Positions 46,053-58,139 of a DNA stretch of 64,000 bases are shown here, in pieces. The notes under the pieces were generated by a model that was not told where the DNA came from, ran no database searches, and saw only the letters and a list, made by a program, of their open reading frames with translations. Made by a program: the position numbers and the translations under genes. This DNA is from Pomphorhynchus laevis (taxonomy: Eukaryota; Acanthocephala; Palaeacanthocephala; Echinorhynchida; Pomphorhynchidae), in the NCBI GenBank assembly GCA_012934845.2, contig WNNJ02002840.1, forward strand, positions 1-64,000. Reading direction: 5' to 3'. Positions within the stretch are counted from its first letter, which is position 1, and each line of letters opens with the position of its first letter.

Positions 46053-48950
46053 TTGGGAGAAGTTAGTCCTAAATACTCACGGTGTAGCGTCTTAGGTGAC
46101 TTAATTTCATTCCATGGTGTCCTGCATAAGACTTCAAAGAATAGTAGTAGACATCCCCTGAAAATTGCATGTTCTAACGTTCGCAGCTTAGTTTCGAAGT
46201 TTGATGAGTTTAGTTGTTATTTGTCTCACAGCAATATGTCGATTTTTGCAATTACTGAAACTTGGCTACATAGTGGGATTAGTGGTGCTTGTGTTGCCAT
46301 CCCTGGCTTCTCATTATTTAGAACAGACCGACATGATAGAGGTATTGGAGTTGCCTTTTATGTCGCTAACAGAATTATCGTAAGGAACTCCATGTCATAT
46401 TGCGTCGGACGAATGGAGTTACTTTCTTTAATGATAGAATCAGGTGACATCACCATGACCATTTGCGTATGCTATCGTGCTCCACGCTTATCTTGCTTAA
46501 CACCAAGTTTAATTGAGTATCTTACTGATCTCACAAAGTCGTCAAATTTTATCCTTCTTGGAGACTTCAATATTCCTAATATAACAGAGAATACCCCATT
46601 CGAATGTCATCAAGGTGGATGCCATTTGGATACCGAATTATGGAACTTTCTCGTTGATGATCTATCTCTTATACAACACGTAACCCAGGCAACCAGGTTT
46701 ATAAAACATAGTTCTTCCTTGCTAGATTTAGTTTTAGTAAATCTCTACTAGATGTCCATGAAATTCAATATGATCCTCCCATAGGTCTTAGTGACCATCT
46801 TGTCATTAAGTTTACTTCTAGTGCTCTTTTCAATGTCTCCCCTACCGAAACTAAACATCTGAAACGTAACTGGTACAAAGTGGATATTGATTTATTACGT
46901 ACGCTCGCAATTAGAACGGGTCTTCACAATAGTGACATTACCCATGTCAATGATTGGGATACGTTATCAGCTTCCCTCAAATATATCACAGACTGCGTCG
47001 CTCCATTGAAACCCTTACAAAACCTTGCTAAACGCAAGCCTGCTTGGTTTGACGATGAGTTAGTGGGACTTTTATGAAAACGGAATAAACTCTTTAAATC
47101 ATCTCTGAATAATCAGGCACTTCGGTTAGAATATCTACAGTATCGTCGTCGCTTCAACTACATAAAATTGTTGAAGAGGCAAAAGCACGAATCGAACATC
47201 CTGGAATTATATAAAGTTTCTTCCAAGCCATTCTGGAGCTATGTAAATAAAAGTAGAAAGGTTATTCCATCAATTTCCCTTTTGACCCATAACGGTAAGA
47301 TTGCGAGAGATCCTGATGAAGTTGTGAGTATGTTGGCAGAGGCCATTGATCTTATTTGTCCCACTCCAATTACAGATTTTCGTCCAGCGCAAATTCCTGA
47401 GACAGTCGTCTCCCATATGCCATTAATTTCTCCAGCAGAGGTATCACGGGAATTGCGTAAATTATCTTGTTACACGTCGGCTGGGCCGGACTACATTAAT
47501 CCTTTTATTCTTCGAAAACTCCATAACCTGCTAGCATTCCCATTATCAGAGATGTTTAACATGTCCCTATGTACATCATACATCCCTGATCAATGGAAGC
47601 GATCTCACATTACTCCTATATACAAAAAAGGGAACAGAGAAGACCCGTCCAATTATCGTCCTGTAAGTCTGACAAGCGTTGTATGTAAATGCCTTGAAAG
47701 GTTCGTGCATAAATACATAACTTCTCATATGGATAGATTTAAACTTCTGCACCCTTCTCAACATGGATTTCGCACTGGTCGATCATGCCTCAGTAATTTA
47801 ATTATGGCTCGTGAAAATTGGGCAGATGTAGTAGCGAATGGGTGTGGTGTCGATGTAATTTTTATCGATTTTAGCCGGGCGTTTGACCGAGTACCACATG
47901 ATCATCTGCTAGTAGTTTTGGCTAAATAGGGTATCGATCTTCATGTAGTTCGTTGGATTAGTTCGTTCTTGAAGGGTCGGTCATATCAAGTGAGGCTATG
48001 TAGTAGTGTTTCTTCACAACGTCATGTTTGTGCCGAAGTGCCTCAAGGTACGATTCTCGGCCCTTTACTGTTCAACATTTTCCTTCATGATCTTTTATTA
48101 AGACTGCGATGCAAAATCCTAGCGTTTGCGGATGACCTCAAGTTATGGCGGTGCATTCAATCGTATCATGACTGTTTTCTGCTCCAGGAAGATTTAGACA
48201 ATATTGTTAGGTGGAGTAATTAAACAGGAATGATGTTAAATATATCAAAGTGCTGCCACATGCACTTAGGACATAAGAAATTTCGTTTCAGATATAAATT
48301 AAATGCCGAGCCAATTACGCAGATACAATGCACAAGAGATTTGGGAATACTTGTGCACAAGTCATTGTAGAGTCGTCCAAACACGGACAGAATCATCCAA
48401 ACGACCAGAAAACTTAGCTATGTAGTCCGGAGGTGTTTTTGTAATCCATCGGTTTCCTGTCTTAAAATAATATACAATTCACTTATTCGTCCTATTATTG
48501 AATATTGTATCCCTGCAGTATTTCCATGTACACGTGGTGAGATGAATGAGCTTGAAAATGTCCTCCGTTGGTTGACGTGATCGTGCCATTCCCTCAGTAA
48601 ATTGTCTTATAAGGTTCGCTTGCGCAATATAGGAGTTCCTTCAGCCCGTACTAGTATAGTATGTCTTGATATTTTGTTTTGGGGATATGTTATTCGAGCG
48701 TGACGGATTCCCGGTCAATTGTATTCAGCAAAGCCAGCGAACTACTAAATGAGGTCACTCTCTTACTGTGAGGACCCTGCATCACGGCAAACTCGGAAGA
48801 CTATATCGCCTTTCTCATCGATCAGTGAGGCTTTGGAACAAACTTCCAGAGAATATCATCAACATATCAAATAGAGTGTATTTCAAGAAAATGCTAATTA
48901 CGTGGCTTTGTACAGATTCTAATTTCAATATCCTGTATCTAGATTAAGAT
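46053..48950 (+). pseudogene. LINE (family B) ORF2: endonuclease and reverse transcriptase, several stops
   Basis: Endonuclease: IACSNVRSLVSKFDEFSCYL, ITETWLHSG, NFILLGDFNIPNI (intact GDFN), GLSDHLVIKF. RT: CYTSAGPDYINPFILRKLHN, SHITPIYKKGNREDPSNYRP, VDVIFIDFSRAFDRVPH, VPQGTILGPLLFNIFLHDLL, ILAFADDLKLWRCI (FADD). C-terminus: IIYNSLIRPIIEYCIPAVFP. Stops at about 46750, 47075, 47927, 48222, 48368, 48578 and later make it dead, but it is collinear from end to end and is the best guide to family B (relatives at 24.2, 29.3/31.2 and 53.9 kb). Confidence 0.9.
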
Positions 48951-49079
48951 TTTGCTGACATAAAATTGGTTTAACCGTGAGCAGACAAAACAGCTGTATG
49001 ACTATAGTCTTGTATGTTATAATAATAATGATTATCCTTGATATATACGAGTATATATCGTATATATAAAGGATATTTA

Positions 49080-50676
49080 TCATATCCTCCAAATATGCTA
49101 AAGAATACCATATATGCGATAGCAGCGATCGATTAAAGTTCCAGAAAAAAAGGAGTAATGTTCAATAACGAAGTAAGCGAGATTATATACAATGGCAGAA
49201 TAAATTCTATATGCTACCCAAAATTCACAAGAAACAAAATCTATACCCCTAAATGGAAATTGTGAATTGCATCACATTTGAAACTACACTGTACAGAAAA
49301 CCGGAAACGAGCCCATTATACTTGAATGCATATAGCGTCCATTCATTGAGCATGAATTATGCATTGATTCGTAACGAGGCTCTGAGGATTGTCAAAATTT
49401 GCAGTACTTCAGAATCACGCGAATACAAATCTGCAACGACTATGATTAGCATTTTAAATGGGCGCTAAGGCAGAATCGACACCAGTTGCTGAATAGACAT
49501 CCACAAACTAAAACGAAATTATGTATATATGATGCCGTACCATTCCGCAATACAGTTACTTGTCAAAGATATAAACAAAATATATCGAGAGATCAACGTA
49601 GATGGTCAGCAACCGCGCAAATATTATCGTATCAATAAAAAATTATCTCGACAACCAATACGAACTTCATAAACGCGACAAAAAATAAGTGTTTACCGTA
49701 TGAACGGTGCAAGAACTGCAAAACAATTAACACATCAGATACTTTCAATAGCAATCTCACTGGATTAATATACAATGTAAGAGGTGTAAATACATGCACA
49801 ACGTAAATAGTAGTATACCTCGTATCTTGCAAAATATGTCCCATGCAGTATGTCGGGAAAACAACGCTTACACTCAGTATACGCATAAACGAATGAAGCT
49901 TCGTTGCTAAGAAACATCGCTTACAAAATGACGCCATGATAGCTCATCACATACTGCACGACGAAGAATGCCAATCATAAACCAAAGGCTTGCGAAAAAT
50001 TATGAAACAATACCGTTCATACACCTAAGCCTTTCGAGAACGAAAGCCTGAGACAATTAAGCAAAGTGTCAGAAACGCCTTTATTTACAACGTCACACAG
50101 GCAACCGAAACGACCAGTGAGTACTTCATTCTACTGATGAGTGTTGCCGGGTACTCATTAGTCATCTAGAAGTGACATGGTGACTGAAAGTCGTGAATAA
50201 AGTCCAGTCTATCAAGCAACACCATTTTATATAAATGCCGTATTTCATAAGAAATTCTGGACCGTTGTCTGCTCAGCACATCCGTACACTACTATTATAC
50301 ATGCCGTATCCATTAAGGATACAACGAGTGCAGCGACAATTCAGCAACAACCTCTGCCTAGTGTTTAAGGATAATCCGCACAGCAATTCGATCTGGTAAA
50401 GAGCCTAAGCCTCAGTTAATTAAGCAAAGTGACTGAATTGCCTTTATTCACAATGCCACAAAGGCAACTGAAACGACTAGTAGATACTTCATTCTACTGA
50501 TGAGTGTTGCCGAGTACTCTATCATTAGACGACCAGTTTAGCATCGAAATGATGAAGTACTCAGCAACACTAATCAGTAGAACTAAGTACCTACTGGTCG
50601 TTTCGGTTGCCTTTGTGGCATTGTGAATTAAGGCAATTCCGTCCAACACGTTGCTTAATTAACTGAGGCTTTGTAC
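49080..50676 (+). mobile_element. Penelope-like element 2 with direct and inverted terminal repeats
   Basis: Relic of another Penelope family. FYMLPKIHKKQ (49195-49230) is the FYGLPKIHK signature; TLYRKPETSPLYLNAYSVHS and EALRIVKICSTS follow at 49265-49420; CPMQYVGKTTLTLSIRINE (about 49840-49895) is the GIY-YIG domain. The RT palm with its Asp pair is deleted. After it come two direct copies of about 125 bp (about 50045-50165 and 50407-50530) and one inverted copy (50558-50671). The last two form a long hairpin. Confidence 0.82.
50407..50671. repeat. Long inverted repeat (arms about 113 bp)
   Basis: Arms 50407-50519 and 50558-50671, separated by about 38 nt. They share AAGCCTCAGTTAATTAAGCA, CACAATGCCACAAAGGCAAC and TTCTACTGAT-AGTGTTGC. 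A few percent mismatches and one short length difference. Belongs to the terminal repeats of Penelope-like element 2. Confidence 0.88.
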
Positions 50677-50699
50677 CAGATCTTGGATACATACTGAAT

Positions 50700-51182
50700 G
50701 CTTGTATATAAAAGTGTTATTTTAAAGATCAGTCTTTATATATATTCAGTATATATCAGTCTTTATATATATCAGTCTCTATATAAATTATGTTTAGAGG
50801 TTAGATTGTATTTTTTTCTATCAAAATTTAAATATTTCTTATTATCGTATATATTAAACATAATGTTTGATTTGCATAAATTAAACATTTTTTAACAAAT
50901 CAAAATAATTTAAATTAAATATTGTTTGAGTAAATATATTTACTTAAATATTTATATTTCGCAATCTTCAACCAGCCTCATCTAAAAAATGTTTAGGACA
51001 AACAACAAGTCTTCTATTTAATCTTGATCTCTTGATTATCTTGATCTTGCACAAAAATTAAAAATGTGATGAGAGAATTGTGATAATCATGTGTGCAATT
51101 GTATATTTAAAAAAATTATTCTATTTTTAAATTAATTGTCTTAAACATTTTAATTGCAAGAAAATAAATTCATTATACGTCC
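50700..51182. other. Spacer upstream of THOC7
   Basis: AT-rich with TATATATATCAGT repeats near 50740-50780. The open frame 50698-50895 looks random. Any THOC7 promoter would be here; no clear element seen. Confidence 0.45.
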
Positions 51183-51749
51183 ATGGTGTTTCAACGCAGT
51201 ACAATGACTTTATCGTCAGATGAAGAAATAATAAAGAAACGTCTTATCTCAGAGGGAGACAGTGGATTTGACGATCGACGACTACAGCAGTTGATGAGGG
51301 CATTTCTCGACAAGTCTACTGTTAGTAAGACGACAGATATTAGCATATTACTTGCAGGAGTTGAGCATGCACATCAACGAAGCCTCATTATTCAGCGTAT
51401 GAATGACCAAGAGCAAGAAGAATATGCTAAATTAGAACAATCAATTTTGGATAAAATTGATGAAACCAAACGAGATATAATTGAGCTCAGAGAAAAATGC
51501 CAAGAGGCGCAACAACTATGTCAGAATAGCTGCGAGTACGACACAATTGCAAAGCAGATAATTAAATATCCGGAAAGAGCAGATTTGATTTCGCAAATCG
51601 AAGCTTTGGAAAAAGCTAAGCAAAACGCTATTGAGCAGAAGCAAAAGTCATTAGAAGATCTGAACTGGTTCTTTAAACAGTTTAAAGTTTTATTGCGATT
51701 AGTTGATGGTATTTCATCTGAATCTCAAAATCAAATTGAAAAGGATTGA
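51183..51749 (+). CDS. THOC7: THO complex subunit 7 (TREX mRNA export)
   Basis: Subunit of the THO part of TREX, which couples transcription and splicing to nuclear mRNA export. 188 codons, close to the about 200 of other animals. Residues 13-33 (DEEIIKKRLISEGDSGFDDR) match the conserved start of THOC7, and residues 118-132 (EYDTIAKQIIKYPER) match the EYDALAKVI..HPDR block. Residues about 75-165 are a long coiled coil, as expected for the THOC5-THOC7 pairing. The first ATG (51183) has a good context; the second (51204, Met8) would give an N-terminus closer to other animals. No intron in the coding part. Next to Penelope debris upstream and spacer downstream; no operon-like partner. Confidence 0.93.
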   Translation: MVFQRSTMTLSSDEEIIKKRLISEGDSGFDDRRLQQLMRAFLDKSTVSKTTDISILLAGVEHAHQRSLIIQRMNDQEQEEYAKLEQSILDKIDETKRDIIELREKCQEAQQLCQNSCEYDTIAKQIIKYPERADLISQIEALEKAKQNAIEQKQKSLEDLNWFFKQFKVLLRLVDGISSESQNQIEKD

Positions 51750-52385
51750 TGGCTAATCAGATAATCAGTAAGTCTGACCAAAAAATTAAAACGAAAAAAA
51801 TATTAAACCTTATTTTGAAAATACTGATTTTAAAAAATTCTTATACTCAACAATGTAAGTTTTGTTGCTGCAATTTAATTTGATAAAAAAAACTTTTAAA
51901 ACCCGGATATTTGTAATGAATTGATATAAAATAATAAACTGGTTTATTTTATTTAATAATATTTATGTCAATTAACCTATAGTTAAGTACAAATAGTGAT
52001 CAATTGATCATTATTTGTAGAAAGACGATTAAACTATTTTTAAGATCGCGTTTGTTAATATTTAAATTTTTAGACTAGACGCTGCCGAAATGATTTTTTT
52101 TGTCAGGTACCAGATTATTTGACAAAAAATGCTAAAAGCCATGTACTTTTGTAAGCTTGGTAAAACAGATAAACCCATTTATCTACTAATATTTCACCTA
52201 AATAAGGGACTTTCACCTAAATAAGGGACTATACCAAAGTGCCATAAGTTAATGTCATTTAAGTATATTTTTTTTGTCAGATGAAATAAGTTTTTGTAAT
52301 AATTGATACATTGTATTGTAGTGCATCATTATTTTTAAAGGATGAATTAATTTTGTCATCGGTTTAAATAAATAGAGACAAAGGT
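51750..52385. other. Downstream of THOC7, no gene
   Basis: AT-rich. Possible polyadenylation signal AATAAA near 51930. An 18-bp unit (CACCTAAATAAGGGACTT) is duplicated at about 52195-52232. Confidence 0.5.
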
Positions 52386-52389
52386 ATTT

Positions 52390-53060
52390 TCCACAGCTAG
52401 ATGCCGAAATCAACTGGTCTTTCAAAACACACTTGGAAAAACAGTTAGCGAAGGTCGTTAAAGTTACATACCCAGCAACTAAGCTTGGACTTTTATCTTT
52501 CCATGACGATCATCAATACTTTGATGTGATGCTCCTTGCAATCATAAGCTATGGTCTCAAATGATTTTGGTTAGATCTCTCAGCAAATGATTTCCTTCAA
52601 ATTGATTAATGTTTGTGGCGTTACATAAAACGTGTAGTTGGGGTATCGCCTAAGTGCTCCTCAACGGTTGTTGCGGTGCTTAGTTGTGTAGTTCCCTTAT
52701 CAGTAAGGAATTGTAATCTTATCGGGGTCGAAGAATCAACGTTTACCTATCTAACTTCAGTCGTCTGAGCGACAAAATGTCTAACTTAGATTCCGAGTTA
52801 TTATTGACAGCCACTTACCCTCAAATAACTTGGAGACATCCACAAGCAGTTTTAACTCGCGCTTATCTGGCGTACATCGCTAGACGTATATCATTCAAAA
52901 TTCTGTTCGCTTCGTCATCCCTTCCTTACCCGTTCTTCGAATTGCAGATATCGATTTGGCTCGCACCAATATGATTCCTTGCTGCACGTCTTTGTATACC
53001 TTGTTTTGTCGAAGATGTCTCTTAGACAGACTGAGAAATTGCTTAGGCTAAACTAGCTTT
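52390..53060 (+). pseudogene. Probable LINE C-terminal remnant
   Basis: The plus strand has a decayed coding sequence of higher GC: LWRYIKRVVGVSPKCSSTV then VPLSVRNCNLIGVEE, like the C-terminal helices of a LINE polyprotein; later fragments at 52777-52974 and to about 53045. Stops in every frame. The family is uncertain. Confidence 0.4.
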
Positions 53061-53860
53061 AAATTTGAATTTATTTTCTTTGGCGTAATCTTTGCACACA
53101 TCCCTGCGACGTTTTTGACCTCATGCATTTCTATCAATTTTTAACTCTAAAATTTGATGTTGTAAATACTTGTGAAATTGTCGTACCCAAAGTCTAAATG
53201 CGCTCTGGGTAAAGCTAAATCGTTGTATTATTAATAAATGATATAAATAAATAATAAATAATAAATGATATATACATAATAAACAAGTTATTAAATAATT
53301 ATATATATTTCCAAATAATTATGAATTAAATAATCATATTTGAATTAAATTATTTAATTAAAATACGATTCATTGACATAAGCATTGATACAGAAACTAG
53401 CCGCAATTTCGTTATCTTAATTTAAGTTCAGAAAAGCTTTTACGCTGATAGTACCCGACGGTAATCGATTTACATAATCTGTTTAGTAAAATAAATTGAT
53501 TTTATAATTAGTTATAAATATGTTATAACTTTAATAAATAGAAAATTATAGAAAGTCTTAAGTATATCTGAATTATAGAAAATCTTAATATTTTTATATT
53601 TACTTTTGTATGTATTTTACAAAATACGTAAATTCAGTTAATTGACCTGAAAGAATGTTTATGACAATTTAGTATTTTTTAATATATTGTTATATTCTCT
53701 GTATTATATATTCTCCGTTCATGTTACATAGGAACCGCAATAAGATTATTTAATATATCGAATTGTCACACATTGATTGTTAATGCTATAAAATTATAAA
53801 AATATTAAAGATTTATTCTAACTAAAATATAATATAATACATTAGAGAAAATTAAAATTT
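53061..53860. other. AT-rich spacer
   Basis: No coding signal, only AT-rich short repeats such as ATAATAAATGATATA near 53240. Confidence 0.5.
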
Positions 53861-53869
53861 TTACATAGT

Positions 53870-54620
53870 TTGGAATCAAGCTTGGAATTTATAGTTTGGA
53901 ATGAAAAGCTATATAAGTATCAGTTAAATGATTACAAAGATATTTATCATGTAGAAGACGTAAAAAGTTTGAGAGATAATACATACAATAATATACACAT
54001 ACAAGCTAACAGAGAAGAGGAAAGAGTAAAGGACGCATTTATTTTCAGTTTACTTCAAATAAATTCAATCAAGTTCTAGTAGTACTCGTTCATAATCGAG
54101 ACATCTAATTAGGAAAATCAATAAGATTAAAGAAGCATGCAGTTGATAAACCAAAAGGGGATGTCTATGAGCATCTTGATGTAGCCTGTGATTACACGAA
54201 ATGTCAAGTATGGACGACTATTTCAGTTCCAGATGCTAACGTAAAGATTTACTACACAAAAAGTTTGTGTGCGGGTTTTGTGCGCAGAACAATGGCGCAT
54301 ATCAGTTTTTGTGGGAACAAAGTCTACCGATTTAATTGCGACGAACAGCCAAAGTACGGAACCGATTGTTGGAGATTACTTAAATCAAAGTCAGTTGTAT
54401 GTAAATTACAATTTTGCTCCTGAAACAGCGATGCCGAATCCTGTTTCCAATCCAGAAGGGAAGCGTTCACTTAAGAACGTAAAAGCAAATTACTTCTTAA
54501 CTTCACACGACTATTACTCGGATTTACAAATTGAATATCGTCATTCTCAAACACAGAATGGCCCGAAGTGTATTATTATTCATCCAGATGAAATACACAT
54601 ACCTCTAGAATAATCTGGCG
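53870..54620 (+). pseudogene. LINE (family C) ORF1 remnant
   Basis: Broken frames with a Cys pattern like that of the family B ORF1: ACDYTKCQVWTTI and, in another frame, KFVCGFCAQNNG. Then a 114-codon open piece (54269-54613). The first piece (53870-54079) is not recognised. Confidence 0.55.
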
Positions 54621-56440
54621 ATGATGTGGAAGTCGGAAGTAAGATACATAACGTAGGTTACATCAACAATAAAAATGTTTCTGAGAGATGTACTAGTGAT
54701 GTTGTAAATGAAAACTATCGAACTCGCACCTCTCGGAGAGGCAATTGTGTTATTATTAGATAAACTCAATCCGTTCGATCTTATCAGATATTTTCGTAGA
54801 AGGGGAGGAGGATATTGTGCGTTGGCTGAATGTTAGGAGCTGATTCCGAATAGGTAAAAATCAAAGGATGTATGTTCACGATTACTAAAGGTAGTTTTCG
54901 CCTCAGAGGAGGATGCAAGAATTGTGTTAGCAAGAGGTTTTCGATTAAGGGGTAAGATTGTCAAAATATTCAAATTCTTTCAGTTGAGGAACGACTACTG
55001 TTTAAACGTGTACGTGCTGATCTGCATTTGTTCGCGTACTAAGGAAATGCTCAAAACAGAAGGAATACCTATTAGTAGACAACTTCAATATTCCATGTGC
55101 TGGACATAAAGAGCGTTATATACTAGCTAGCGACACTTCCAAACCTGGCATATATTTGTGGAATTTTCTTACAAATGACCTTATGCTAGAACAGCATTTG
55201 CAATCATCTACCAGGTTCATGACTATTCAGGAATCTCGTATTGATCTGATATTTTCTAAATTGATCACGAATGTGAGTAATGTTAAATGCGGGATTCCCA
55301 TTGGTTTGAGTGATCACTGCATTATATAGTTTGACTATATGCACAGTTCTGTGATTTCGAAAATAATGTTGAATCAATAATTTGGAAAATATCATAACAA
55401 AGAACTGATGTTAATGCATTGCTTAAGGCCGCATCGTTTGCTACTTTTTCTTGTAGTAGTAACAACGTTGATAAGTGGTGGCAGTTGATGCATTCGACCT
55501 TAATAAAACTTTTGGACGAGTTCGCCCCTCTTCGATGAGTGTACAGAAGCAAGTTTCTGCCATGGTATGATCCGGAACTAAGGTCTGCTTTAAGTCATAG
55601 AAATTATCTTTAGTCTCCACCACAGTTCGTACAAGAAACGGTATGTTATATGTCGCAATATAGTCAATCACCTTAGGATAAAAAAAGAGACAACTTTGAA
55701 GGTAAGATTGTTGAACATTTTAGTAGTAATCCTAAGAAATTTTGGTCGTATGTCAGAGGAGCAAGAGTTATGCCTGTAGCAATTTCTTTATAAGATTGTG
55801 GTACAAATGTCACCTCACCTGCCATGATAGCTGAGATGTTTGCATCAACTTTTGAGCTTAAGACAGTTGACAACTTATTCCTATGATGTTTGTGAGAATA
55901 CAACACTCTGATATTGGTATCTGATGAAGAGTTTATGATGAACTGTCTAGATTACCTATCGAATCCACTGCATATCCTGACAAAGTTCATTCATACCTTC
56001 TTAAATTACTTGATCCATACATAGCGGAGCCATTGGCGTCGTTATTTTAGCTCAGCTTGCGCAAATCAAGATTACCAAATATCTGTAAAACAGCCATTAT
56101 TGTCTCGATTTTTAAACACGGAGACAGAAAGAGTGTAGGTGACTATCGTGCAATAAATCTTACTAGTGTGGTCTGCAAAGTCCTTGAGCAGATATAAAAC
56201 AGACGTTTATATGCTCATTTGAATTCACTAGAAATCCTGAATTGTGCACAATGCGGATTTCGTTCTGGTCCCTTATACCTCACGAACTTATGCGCTCGTG
56301 AAGATTGGGTTGAGCAGATTGCTGAAGGTTATTGCGTTAACGCAGTATTTCCAGACTTCAGTCGAGCGTTTGATTAGGTTCCTCATCGGATGTTGCTAGC
56401 TGTTTTTGAGAATTACAATGTTGAGTTGATAATTCTTTGT
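54621..56440 (+). pseudogene. LINE (family C) ORF2 remnant
   Basis: Decayed endonuclease (DNFNIPC-like LLVDNFNIPCAGH near 55075-55110, IGLSDHCII near 55300-55330) followed by the RT region: CKTAIIVSIFKHGDRKSVGD, YRAINLTSVVCKVLEQI, NCAQCGFRSG and FPDFSRAFD (56090-56385). No active-site Asp pair remains; the sequence stops at about 56435. Closest here to family B. Minus-strand open frames in 55.2-55.9 kb are shadows. Confidence 0.7.
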
Positions 56441-56799
56441 TCTTAAAATAATATTTCGTAATTTTATTCGGATAACTGAACTAGCTAGAAGGAAATTTTT
56501 TTGAAATAAAAACGGTGTATAAGCACTTTTTTTCTTAAAACAATTCTTCAAAAAGATCTACTAATTCGGTTTTATTGTATGATTTAATTTTTTATTAAAA
56601 AGCTTTTCAGTCTCATTTTAAGAACTTATATTCCTCAAGATGGCAGCAGAAACGAAAAACAAATTCTATTAAAGTAATAAACGCATTCTCGTTCCTTCAT
56701 AGAAAAAATGTAACAATCTATAATTAGTTAATATTAATAAGTATTTTTTAAAATGGATCAAATTTTATCTGACTGTATAAAATTAATTAACTAATTAAT
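56441..56799. other. AT-rich spacer
   Basis: Nothing recognised. Confidence 0.5.
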
Positions 56800-57131
56800 T
56801 AGTTATTAATAAAAATTAACTCTATCATAGCTGGTCTCCAGGCCGTGCTGAGAAAGGAGGAGGGTTGACGATAGACTTCGTGACTAGCCATTCGTACAAC
56901 CAAAAGCGTCTCATTAGCATTATGAAATGCTGTCTCAAACCCATCGCCGTGACAGTGAAAGGAAAACGTCAGATATAAAGACCAACGCTGCGATTGATGG
57001 GCGTTATATGCCATGACCTGATGAGTGTCAGTCAAAAGACGTCCTCGATAAAACCAACTGGAGAATTTTCAAAAGTAGCGGACCCCGTTCCTACACAGGT
57101 AAAAGGCTAAAGTAGTTATTAATAAAAATTA
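56800..57131. mobile_element. 294-bp GC-richer insertion with 19-bp direct repeats
   Basis: TAGTTATTAATAAAAATTA is present at 56800-56818 and again at 57113-57131. The 294 bp between (56819-57112) have clearly more GC than the neighbourhood. The insert contains CCTGATGAGTGTCAG and AGTAGCGGAC; the latter decamer also occurs in the SINE-like body at 40281-40290. No A/B boxes or long ORF. A SINE or a truncated LINE is likely. Confidence 0.65.
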
Positions 57132-57132
57132 C

Positions 57133-58135
57133 CGAACAGTATGAAATCACAGAATAAGAGATCATGATGTCGATAATGTATTTTTGCATTTAAAATACAA
57201 ATCTTCTTAAAAACCGAAATTTTAATCAAAAAATTGTTTATTGATTGTTTCTTTATTAGAATTCAATCCTTTTTTGATAAATAAAAGTTATATTTTATTT
57301 AATATTTTTAATTACTCAATCTTTAAAGAGTTATATTACATTCGAATATAAGAGACTCTTATTTTCGAGGGAATTCACTTATTTTTAATTTTTGAAAAAT
57401 GATTTACTCTGACATTTAATAGATAGTATATAATATCCTTAAGACAAAAATATGCATGTTGAAATACGTTTATCTGTGTATTTAACAGCTTGTAATTTGA
57501 CCTGTTTGTAATTAGAATTTCAATTTTTCAATTTTGTAATACATTTCTTTTTTTGGTCGCTCTAAAGCTGCTTTAAATAAATATTCTGTCAAAACGAGAA
57601 TTTGATCAGTTGATGTTATAGATCGTTACATAAACAGTGATCATAAATATGGTTCAATTGGAGTAAAGTGATATCGGTGGATAATAACATTTTTGAACGT
57701 AAAATACAATTTTTACGCAAAAATAAATAATTTGATGCGTAATAATAAACCCTACGTTGATTTAATATTTTGGAGTTGTAGTTTGTAGTTTATTCTTTAT
57801 TAAAAATTATTTACTTATTTTAATCAATCCCACAATTAATTTTGTTTTTAGTAGTTAAGTTAAGTTTATCAAAGTATAAGAACAAAAGAATAATTGTCAG
57901 ACAAAGGTTAGCCAGTACAGAATAAATATTTGTTCATCATCAGCCCTGAAAACTCAAAAAATAGTTTCTTTTTTATGTTTTTATCTCGGCTGGTTTTGTT
58001 TGTTTTGTTTATTGTGAATTTCTTGCTATTTTGATGAAAAAGGGCACAATTAATCTTTAGAACTTCTGCGATGTGGTAATCATCATATAACTAGAAATTT
58101 TTAAAACAGGAAACGCGGTCTATCCATCTCCCCCA
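57133..58135. other. AT-rich intergenic region
   Basis: No convincing ORF, repeat or RNA gene. Confidence 0.5.
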
Positions 58136-58139
58136 GGAC

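Larger units (their letters stand above)
44860..49035 (+). mobile_element. LINE family B, near full length, inactive
   Basis: Two-ORF CR1/jockey-superfamily LINE on the plus strand. The 3' end is a TAATAATAATGA-like tail at about 49020. The 5' boundary is not defined. I see no target-site duplication. Confidence 0.8.

Noticed and set aside
50120-50170. CTGATGAG in Penelope-like element 2 (50134 and 50497) as a hammerhead ribozyme
   Set aside because: No GAAA strand at the right distance with a pairing stem II; ATGAGT/ACTCAT forms a simple hairpin instead.
54924-55906. Minus-strand open frames opposite LINE family C
   Set aside because: No recognisable content; the plus strand carries the LINE signatures.
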